64,000 nucleotides of DNA from Apostichopus japonicus (Eukaryota > Echinodermata > Holothuroidea > Aspidochirotida > Stichopodidae), in assembly GCF_037975245.1 (NCBI RefSeq), contig NC_092576.1, forward strand, positions 9,193,501 to 9,257,500. Direction: 5' to 3'. The notes beneath the pieces were generated by a model. The model was not told the origin of the DNA. It was given only the letters and a program-made list of their open reading frames with translations, and did not search any database. Within the stretch, counting starts at the first letter, position 1. Every line of letters begins with the position of its first letter. Positions 11,026-23,000 of the stretch are shown here, one piece after another. The position numbers were made by a program, and so were the translations under genes.

Positions 11026-14000
11026 GTAAGGTTTGCATATGTGTCTTTCACATGGCTCAACGTGGTATCTTCATAAATAATCGGGTTGTATCACTACAAC
11101 CGTGTTTAGAGGCATATGAGTATGGTCCACTCTGTCTGCTTATTGACACTTCATAGCAAATGCTGCAAGTTACGTTACTAATCTCACATCATGAAGATAC
11201 CGCAATTTATTGATAACTGCTTTCCAAAACCTACCGTTGACAACTGTTTAGGATATAAACTTGTTAGAAGCTAGAAAAATAGCTATAATCAATGACATTC
11301 TTGCCAGGAAAGTTTACGTCAAAACAACTGCGTAACATTTGGTGTACCAAACAGTCTATACTTACTCATCCACGTTGGTTTTTTATAACTTTAATAGCTT
11401 ATATGATTGTTAATTTGAACTCAACGTTATTCTTTTAGCAGACAATCCCTGTTTATTATTACAATATAGACATGTCCGTTTCTGTTTATAATTTTGAGCT
11501 GAACTTGGTGTTGAAATACGTTTAAAGCATCTACAACAAGCTGACAATTCTACACTATGAAAATTTATCAACTGTTCAGGTGAAATATTTATTTGCACTG
11601 GTGTAATATCTGGGATAGTCTCTGAATCCATGTTAATAATCCACATTCATGTTTTGATGTAAATGACTGTAAATGATAAGTAATGCATACTGTAATTTTC
11701 ATTGCTGGAAACAAATGAATGAATGAGAATAAAATATTTTCATTAACAGACTCAGCAAAGTGTTATTTAATATTCAAATACATAAAATTACCTTTCAAGT
11801 TTGCCGATTAAGTTTGCTTTTCCTGTGCATTGAAAGTAACGAGGTAAGGAGAGTGAGTGCTCATTTTGCGTCAAAGGAGACATTGCTTCTTCATATTGTG
11901 CTTTCGAAATTTCACCCATTTATAGCATATCGTATTTCTCCATTTTTCAGTTCCTCCGAGGTCGTTTTACATTCTCTCCGGCGAATTCAATCTCACCGAT
12001 GGAGATTATCTTCCCATCAAGATGAACCACACAGACATATCACTGATATAAACTACAGTGTGGAAGATTCAGTCGACCAGGGAACTTTTAATATTCATTC
12101 ATCTTTTCAATTTCAACCACCAACCGTTAGTGGAACATTAACATGTGCACGAACAATAACTGATTCCGCCCTTCAATAGAGCATTAAAGTTCGTTTTTCT
12201 GCTTATGGTATGTTTCTTCTGTTTCATTCGAGACATTTTTTTCGTTTTATTTTTCTTTCTTTAAAGAATCGTTAGCTTTAATTTATTACCTTCTGTGCGT
12301 TGGCAAATCAGAAAATGTTGTTCAGTCAAGTTGCAATGTTAAGAGGGGGCCCTTATGAAGTGAAACCTGTCAAACGATAAAGTTTTAAATATTGATCTGG
12401 TATTTTGGTTATCACTTTTCTCTACCAGTGGCCCCGAAATTGTTTTATATGATGGTTGATGGAATAAACGTTACCAATGGTGAACAACAACTTCTGGAGG
12501 CAGATCAGCCGATCAAGGTTTTCTGCCAAGTTCTGGAAACGCACCCAGAAAATAGCATTAGCTGGTGGGTCGATGGGATACTACAGGAATCATCAGTGAC
12601 CCCATATTACAGTGGTTATAATTTGGAGGGACAGAGGCTTCATAGTACCAATTCGACTCTTAATGTTTACCCCCATGCTGTCAACGGAAGTGTAGAATGC
12701 CTTCGAAGTACGTTGGGCGGAGCTATCCGAGACCGAATTGTATTGTACTATTCTACTTTCGGTAAGAAATGTGTGTGTGTGCGCAATGTGACTACTGTAT
12801 AATTATAATATCACAAATGATTCCTACCATCTTGAGAGATTCAAACCACCTATATAGCCTATATACATTGCTGTCTTTGACTGGTGTTTTCTTTCGTTGG
12901 GCTATGGGTAAAATATTGAGGGAAAGGTTATTTTGCATTTCTCTCCTAAATTCAAAAATAAAAACAATTCATGTTCCCGAGCTCCCGTCATAAAAACAAG
13001 TAATTTGAGTACAATGTTAATGAAATTCGCAGTTGTTCCCATTTTGCACTATTTGCAATTTTCAAATTTCTGAACATCTTAAGCTATACAACGTTTTTTT
13101 TTCCTGGTGGCAGTTCTGGTCAAGCTTAACCTACTGGTTGATGGAATAGGAGGTCTCAAAGACAGCTACATTGAAGGAGACGTAATAAGGATCATTTGCA
13201 AAGCTTTTGGTTCGAGAACAAAAATTGAATTGGCAATAACAGTGAATAATGCCACGCTATCGCCAGCTTGGAAGAAGATGACATCATTTGATGAAGAAAA
13301 ACAGACGTATAATGTTACTATGGAAGTTCGCTTTTATACAATTGAAAAGTTTGGTACCATTGCATGCAGTTGTAAGGCAAATGGTTACCATGGGAATCCA
13401 CGACTTGAACGAACTTTTTACATGTTAGGTCAGTTTGTCTTGAATATCATTTGATGAAAATTATTCTGGGAATTTTGCAATGAAATAAAGGTTAAGCTCA
13501 GATTGTGTTTTATAAGTGATGGTGTAAACGACACTGACATCAATTATATATTGATAATCTCCCTGAAAATTTGTGAAGTAACACTAGAGTCATAAACTTC
13601 TAGACAACTGATAATTAGTATGCATTCAATGTTTGGAAGCAGATACGCGCTGTCCATTTTTTTAAACTCTGGATCAAGCACGTTTCCTGGAGGTAGGTTT
13701 GGTGCTACATAGGTTGCTTCTAATCTCAATACACTTGAATGTGAATTAGTATACTTGAGGTGTATTTTTCGCAATAAAACATTTATAGCTTTAGTTAACA
13801 ACGAGCTTTATATTATTGGAATTTAGAACACGGTAGAGGTACTTCACTTGTGCAATGCCTAAGATATAATCAACTTGTTAGACCAAATAATATTCAACCA
13901 ACTTAGGCTTTCAATATTAATAATGATTATGTTGTTTAACCAATTGAGACTTTTGATTAATATCTTGTACACACATAGTGAAAACAATATTTAACATAAT

Positions 14001-17000
14001 GCATCAAACATTTATCAAGTAAAGATTATAATTGTTAAATATGTCCGTAGTGGAGGTTATAATATCACTGTATCTATGACGCAACCACAATTGCGTTGCA
14101 ATATTACTTTGTTGGAGTGTCGATATTAATGAGAAATATATAATTTAAAGTTAAATATTAAAGTTAAATTTGTTGAACAGTTGTTCAACCGCTTAAGCAA
14201 TATGATCTTTTATTGATGCAACTTCACACGTCTTTCTCTTTCAGACAAAGATCAAACATCCAAAATTGATTCATCCAATGATCTGTTATTAATTCTTGGT
14301 TGCTTTCTGGGCTCTTTCTCTGTTGCTATATGTATCATATTCGCATGCTTTAAAGGTAAGGTTACTATGGGACAGGTGACTTACAGATGTGAACAAACGA
14401 CATCCTCTAAGTGTACTATACTTTCTTTGTAACAATCGATTACACTTTTTAACAGTGTTGTTTAGCTAATTATATTTTAAATGTTATTATCTACACAAAT
14501 CTGCAAGGTATGTATTTTACAACACAAGCAAAGTGAAGTGCTGAAACTATATTAGCAAATCTTCTTGTAATAACACGTAATGAACGTTCGTGTATTACTT
14601 ATTCTGCAACAAAATGAATTCAAGCGTGCAACTGTTACAATGTTTTTTTTTTGCCACAGCGATTATGAAACGACAAACGTACCTTTTATTGTAAGTTTCG
14701 CTAACATTATGTTTTCGCTATCTTCATGAATGAAACTTATAGTCATTATTATGTTTCTAATATTTTTAAGGAACTTTAAATTACTGCAATTTATCCAAAA
14801 TATTAATGTAGGTTACATTGCCCTAATTCTTTCTGTATTATAGTTCATACGGTAAAGAAAGAGAGAGAGAGAGATGCGCAAATAACATATATTGCATAAT
14901 GTTATAACCGGCTTACCACAGTGTTCTGCACACTCAACAACCATGAAAATAATTAATGTTTCATGTCTCAACTTATATGGTGTTGTGTGTTACAAGTTTC
15001 ATGAAGAACAACATGAAAAAAATCAACATACATAAGTACTGAATACACAACACTAACCTTTCAAAGTTGTTGGAAATGATTGTTTGCTTATATTTTTATT
15101 ATCACGTTTCTCTTTCTATTTACGTAGGTTATTGCGTGAGCATGACGTTCCCGGAGAAACGGACGTCCAAATACATACTCTATGTAAATAACGTTAATGT
15201 TGAAAAACATGTTTTTTAACCAATCCTTTGAAAATATTGAGTTTGAATACTATTCCATTTGATATTATGTACCAACCCACTTATTTCACTGCATTCCATA
15301 TGATTTATTATTTGCTAGGTCCCACTGTATACAACAGTAGGCTGTAAGTAGGAAACGTTCATTTTCCATTTGCTTTGTTATCTGTTTAAATTTAATTGAA
15401 TTTAAATTATTTCCTAACAGCACGTAGCATGCCTCATGAAAATCGTGCCAGGTAGGCAATATTTCTATTCCAAGATGCATGTTAAAATATGTTTAATCTC
15501 TTTTTCTTTCTCCCATAATTTTGTTGATATTAACAGTATTCTTTTTTGTAGCCATTTGCGTGACTACTTGAAAGATTTCCGTTGTAGTCTAACTGACGGT
15601 CAGGTTATACATCTATTAAATTATAGGGTTTCACACTAACCCTTTGGGTTATAAGCTAAATATCACGATAAAAGAATTTTTACTTGATCAATTCATTCAA
15701 TCAACATTTGTGCATATAATCGATTCTGTAATTTAAATTGAATTGAACAAAATCCTCTGTAGACAGTCTGGAGTATTTCGTTTAAAATTGTTTTCTTGTT
15801 CACAGCGTCAAAAGCAACATTGGTTGTTATACCACACGCATAATCTCCGATGAAGATGAAGGTGAAGGTGAGTGAGCAATCCATAATAATTATTTCACAG
15901 ATTCGACATACACAAAATTTAATGGCCAACTGGAATACTTCAAAACTAAATCATACATGCAAACGTTACGATTATTTATGATATTTTTAATGTTTAGAAC
16001 AATGTTTCATTAACAATGAGTAACCTTTTCAGTGTTGGCATATGGTGACTAATGATACGGGGAAAAATTGAAAGCATATGCGATTGAAGTACATACAGAT
16101 AAAGTTACAGAGCAGTGAAATAACGAAACGATAAATAAAACGATTACTCTTTGAAAGTATGCAGACTGGCTAAATGTTTAAAGTATTAGAAGAATGAACA
16201 AGAGGTTAATGAATTCAGGTTAATTTATCGAAAGAAGTTTTGTATTAACAGCTGATATAGCTCGCTCGATGTCACATATGCGCCAGCAATGGACATGTGA
16301 TATCTCAGTTAGGGAAATCACCCAAGACATTTTTTTCTTGACGCAGTTGTTATTCCTCATAGGAATGAGCCTTTTGCATTCAACGTAACTAAATTACTTA
16401 ATGTGTCGACCTGTAACATGTACAAAGTAGTTTTTAAGCAAGCTTGATTTAGATTAGTCAGGTAACATTAAGTGACCACTCTAAATGTATTCACTGAGTT
16501 TATCAAGGTTTACAAAGAGAGATCCCGGATTATCGTCTTGTTACGCACTGACTCGCCACGGTTACCTCAATCAATAAACTGACTTACATTTACTATTTCA
16601 TTTTACAGAGATAAGCAGCCAGGATAGATCTTCTCGATGGTACGGATAATTATTTATGAAATGTAGTGTTCATTCCTAAATTAATGATAACAAATGAAGA
16701 TGGTGTCTGGAATTATAAAATGCATGTTGAAGCAAAGAGGAAATGGATCTTAATGTAGTACTAACGTTTTAGATGATATGTCCTGCATCAGTAAGTAGAA
16801 GATCAAATGCAAAACTAAACTTGTTTTAAGAATAGGGTTGAGTTTATCTTTTTGTCATTTAATTGATACAGTCGCAGACTTCCAGAAATACCAAACGATG
16901 AAGATGAGAGCGGTGAATATGGTACATAATTATTAACATATAGGTTATTTTATGTTCAGACATTTTGAAATTTTCCTTTCCGTCGCAAATACAAGTTAAT

Positions 17001-20000
17001 TTGTGTAGTAAATATATGATTCAGTGCAATGTATTTGTGCATGTGATTCAAATTACCTTCAATAGAGAGTTTATCAGGAACTAGATCTGAGAGTATGATT
17101 TCATCATTTTACCATGATGATAACATAATAAAACAAATCATAACACTTTCGAGATTCCTTTACATCCATGCAGTTATTTATCGAGATTCCTTTACACCAC
17201 ACCAAGGTATTAACTATTATGGTTTATCAAAGCATCTAAATATATAACCTAAAGTTAAAATCAAGATAGTTATTTCCCTTTCGTAGAAGGAAAGCGATTG
17301 AATTACCTTGTACTAGTGTGGTTTTAGCCTCTATACACGTAGTTGTTAATCTCGCAAAAGATACGCAAACTTACGCTTTACTATGATTCTGTTCTTTTCC
17401 ACAAAGCTGAGATATGTGTTTGGGGAAATAACAAAATAAATTCGACATTCAAAGTACTTGTTGTAAGAATTGAGATAAGCACGTATCAATTTATGTTATT
17501 TATTTTATATTTGAATGTTAATTATATGTGTAAAGCTTAATCAACTTTCATCATGATTGTAGAAGTTAAGACTTAGGTTATATATTTATCAAGCAGTTAG
17601 TCACTATGCATGTAATATGTTGGAATTATTAATCGTGATGATACACTAACGCTTGTAATATTGTCCTTTTTTAACTAGCATATTATTCGGATTCAAAAGA
17701 AATATATTCCAAGACGCAGATGTTTAAGCTACAGGATGTGTGTGTTCTTACGAAACTTAACTTTGGTGATTTATACAAACGCTGGACAGGAACACTTACT
17801 CACAAAGACAATCTCAACAAATGTGTAGTTATCACCACGGAATCAGGTAATGCCACGTTACTAACAGTTTGTTTTAGTGACGGATATCTGCATCCATTGT
17901 CTATTGGTCACCGAAAATTACTTGTTGAAGTTGTTGGTACAGGTGACTCGACACGATGAGAAACTTAACATGTGTTTGTTGCACTGGCAATGTTCTATGT
18001 CATGGACAATATGAATATGATCGTAGAATTGTTGTGTTACTTTAATACAGGTATTTGCAGAAGGAGCAACATTAATGTCGAAATATAAAACATATGCCTA
18101 CCTCTTAAATTGCAAGGAGATATACACCTACCGACTTAAACCATCATGAGTGTATGTTATAAGCAATTACAGTAGATAGTATGAACAGTTGAAATATTTG
18201 TGTCTACCTGATAGAACTTCCTAGCAACACTTTTGGACTTTGGTATTTCGCCAACATTTATTTTATTTTGTTAAAGATACCCGTATGAAGTATTGTATGT
18301 TGTATGAAATAAGACCATTTATAAAATGTCCTTCATAATACAATCTTGTCTGAATCATTACTAAATATGTTGTCTTATTTGGCATTGCTACAAGTTACAT
18401 GATTATGATAATGAAACTTTTATTTAAAAAAGGAAAGAAATTCAACGTTATACTTTTATCACACTAAGAAAGGTAAAGACAATTTTTGTCGTGAATACAA
18501 AAGGCATTACATTTTAATTTCTATAAGCTGTTCTAACGTAACAATTTCTAACCGGATCACATCTTTAGTAACGATATTTCATAATGATTCGTTTTTGTTA
18601 TTTATACACCTATAACAGGTAAAAATGAAACGAACAAACGTTTACATTGGAATGCTTTTGTGCGACGTCTTCTGGAACTACCCGCGAATTCCAAAAATCT
18701 TGTAGGAACAGAGGGGATATATATAGATGGAGGTATGGTAATTTAAACTTGATTGCATTTAGAAAGAATTTAAATAGACAAACTTACATTACTCTTAAAG
18801 TCAGTGTAGGATACCGTAGAATGTATTCCATATAATGATCTCCACTTCCGCTGCCCCTGTCGGTATTAACATACTTGGCAGACCCGAAGTGTTTGGGTGT
18901 AGTATGCAATTGAAGGGCGAGGAGATATGAAGAGATTCCCATCTATACAAAATAGAAGAACTTCAGGTCACTTAAACTTGACTAATCAAAAAGTCGATAA
19001 TTAGCAATTTGAAGAGAGATACAATCACCTTTAATTATTCTCTAATGGAATTGACGGTGTCACTGTCAAATTTAGGGCAAACCGCATTTCTATTATCGAT
19101 GGACACTTTGCCATGTGTATCAGTGAATATGATTTAATCAGCCTAGTTTATCTACAATGTGATTCAGAATATGTGGTATTAATTATCATGGACAATAGAA
19201 TATGCCACTTGACAGAAGTCTTGGGCATGAAGACATCATTCGCTGTGACACATCACTCTCTTTGAATAATGTTCAATATTTAAAAACAGCCTCATATTAT
19301 AGCTTTACCTCTACCGTGAAACATGCGCAGGAGCGATTGTTTGCTGTTAAGTTACTAGAAATAAATTCCACTTAAAACATTTCCGTTTAAATTAAAAAGT
19401 TGTTTTTTTGTTGTCATTGTTAGATCAGATTTATCTTCTACAAGAACACTTGGTCTGTCAAACCCTACAAACGTTGATGGCTGATGGTTGTTTTGAAACG
19501 AATTGGTCCTCATCGATGGCAAGGAATTTTATATTGGATGTCCTAGGAGGAATCACTTTACTGCAATCATATGGGGTAACGTATTGGCTCCCGTTTTTCG
19601 GTAGCATAAGAGTTTGCCCTAAAATATAGTCATGGAAATGGCTCTTATGAAAACATATCAATCACAGTTCTAAAATGATTGCATTCGCCATTGTTTCGTG
19701 CTTCATGTACATTCTTCGATTCCATTCTGTTCATAAACTTATCAAGTAGGAACGCTTTGTAATAGTTTCGAAGTCAATGAAAGTCAAAATCAGAAAGCGA
19801 TTAAGGTCGAGAAAAGCCCAAACAATACCAACTCATTGTAAGCTTACAATTCCGTTTCAATTACAACCATTTCACAAATGATTTTTCATCGCGTTAGATA
19901 GTGACATGCGGATTCAGCTTCAATCATCTTAAGTCTGTTTCACTTCTAGCTTTCTTTCAACTTAAAAATTAAAGCTTACGGGCACCATTGAAGGAATTAC

Positions 20001-23000
20001 GCTAATGAGTTTACTGATAGTTCCCTTCCCATGCATACAGATAAAACAGCACGATAGGAAGAGCAACGTAACATTTACGAAACGGACAAGCAAAGAAAAG
20101 TGAAAGTGTGGAAACTTTTAAGTAAAGTAACGAAGACAATATTTACTCAAATTTTACACTAAAATAGTCAGTCCCCAGTGGGGTTTGTCCTGGGTTGGTG
20201 ATTCAAGATAAACATAGTGTTAAATGTATCCCGTTGTTGTAATTTGCTTTTATATATTCGCAAGTAAATTTGGAATATTGTCAGTATCATTAATCTTCAC
20301 TGTTATTTTTGTACATGCCTTTGAGTTGCTAAACTGTAATGACACTAGTGTCACATTTTTTGCAGCTGTTGCATCCAGGACTATCAAGGAGTAAAATTCT
20401 TGTGACGAGTTCACGAAATTGTAAATTATATGACTTTTGTCTTCCCGACGACGCGTCATTAATTGTACGTTCGATCAAGTCAAAGGTAATACCACCACAT
20501 ATCAACACAGAACGACTATCATGTGATTAATGAATCCATTGTAACATTTAAGTTAGCCTGCCAGTAAATACCAACGTACTGAAGACTTCGAAATCTGCTA
20601 TGAAATAATTGGTATTTGTCATTTCGAGTCAATTTATTTGAACCTTGCAATCGTCGCTTACAGTAACTAAATAATATTATGTTTGTTCCATTGCAATAGT
20701 TCATTTGACTTTGTTAAGTAATAATAATTTACCCTAATTTGACAGACATTTATCGCAGCAGTTCATTAGTAATGATCAATGAGATATTCCTAGGTTATTC
20801 ACATAAGGCACACAAGCCTGTAGTGAAGAGAATTATTACCTGTCAGAAATATCTGACAACAAATTATTCGAAAGTAATTATGTAGGCCTATTCTCATGAT
20901 TAAATAAAAAGTGAAAATCGTACGCGGGCAAACAAGTAATCGCTTCAGTAATGAATAAAATAGAGCCGAAACGAAAACCACGGAAGGAATAAAAAGAAAG
21001 TAGGAAAAAAGAATTTGAACCTTTGTGTTACTTTCTTTTATTACATATTGAGTTGTTTTTCCCCATTGAGGTGTATCCCTATTTCACAGCTATATTTATG
21101 TATTAAAGTCGATTGTTCATCATATATGTGTATTGACAGCATAAAGGGATTGTAAAGTAACAAACATGTCATATTTTCCCCACAAATTAATTGAGCAAAG
21201 ATTACGAAGGTCCGTTGCACATTTAACTTATTAAACCTCCATTTTTATCACAGTTAGTATTTATCTTTGGATCACTTTAATGGTTGTATTGACAAATATA
21301 ATTGAATAATTTGTTTACTATTTATAGGTCAAGTGCACACAAAACCAGCTTCCTTTGGAATCGTGGCAAAGAAATGAATATACCAAAGAGAGTGATATAT
21401 GGTCTGCTGCAGTCGTTATCTGGGAAATAATGTCAAATGGTACTGTTTTGGAATCTTTTTGTTATTAATACAGTAACACATTACGAAATTAACAATTTAG
21501 AATAACACTCAGTTCAGTAATAGAGATTTGAAACCGGAAAAAAGAGAGATAATTCAAAAAGTATTATCCGCGTGCATGCTTACCACAAAGTTACGTCTTT
21601 TAAACGCAATCAATACATTAATAAGTCTGACGAGTACATATTTTATACTGTAGCAACAACATTCAAACAGTATGTTATGTGAAGGGTTAGCGGGATATCT
21701 TCATTAAGCGATAGGGATTTAACAAGGATCGATATGAGTCGTTTAGCAGACCTGTGACTCAGGCAAAAGCGTTAATAATGTGTTGAAATATTCACAATAT
21801 TTATTTTAATTAAATGTTATACCTTACAGGCACGTCATTTCCAGGTCGTGACGAGGCAATCAGTGACTGGAGTTACAGAGCAAACCTCTCTGATTGCTCG
21901 ACAACTAATTGCGAATTGAGGTATCGTTCTCTGTATAGTACCAGGTGTAATCGATATATATGTGAACGCGATATCTTAAAGTATAAGGTGTTTGAAGTGT
22001 CGTATTTTTTTAGTCCAATATACTGTCTTTATTAGCCTATACGTCCTATTGGTAATGAACTGGTATTTTTTACATCAAGCTACAGTGTTTCACCTACTTT
22101 CTGCAGGATGATTAGAAAGTATTTAATTTTTCACAATGCGAGGTTATACAGTGGCATTATTTTCGCATAAGCTTAAATGAATTGGTACAGTATGCCATGT
22201 CTGCCTTGGAAACGTTCAATCAATCCGTTCGCATATGCTTTACTACTATTTTCTGCACAGTAACAATCGAAAACATGTGATTGTAATCGCTGAAAGTATT
22301 TTGGTATTATGCAATATGATATTGTAACCGTCGCCGAAGTTCAACAAAGCTGCAACTCTGCAGTGTGAGTTAACAGTAGATGAATGCGGATCGAACTCTT
22401 GTACAGAATCTGAGAGGAATGTGCGACAGGCAGCAATAACTTACCTTAATCTTAATGTTCTTTAAACCTGTTGACCATGGCAACTAAATCAACTTGGCAA
22501 TATGCGAGAGTGAGAAGCCTTAGTAATAAACTGCACTACCTTGAGCACATGAGCAATTCATTTTCCTACCAGTGAGTTATATTTCTCCAACAGTCAACAA
22601 TACAAAATATAATTACTACGAAAATTCTTGTTTAAGTAACATAACCAAAAAAAAAACATATCCACCTGCAACTAAAACAATTGCATGCATCACAGTTTAC
22701 CTGTTTAGACGCTATTTCCGGCAAATACGCGGAGGTAATAATGAAAGAAAGTTACCAGCTCCCGACGACTTAACATATTCACATACAGGCAGCTGTGGAG
22801 CTGCTCGGCTGACGCTAAATAAATCAGTTAGTCAGATCTATAGAAAATTAATATATGAAAAACTAACTCACCTGGTTAAAATGGGTGTTGGTAAGCTCCT
22901 TCAGACTGGTAAGGCCACTGGATGCTAGCATAATATTAAATTGTGCACAGAGCGGTGAGGCGTATACTACAGTCATTCCTGCTGTACTTAAATATAAAAT

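Noticed and set aside
22572-22928. 118-codon frame inside the kinase intron
   Set aside because: Exons on both sides join in phase without it, and its peptide has no kinase or other recognisable motif.
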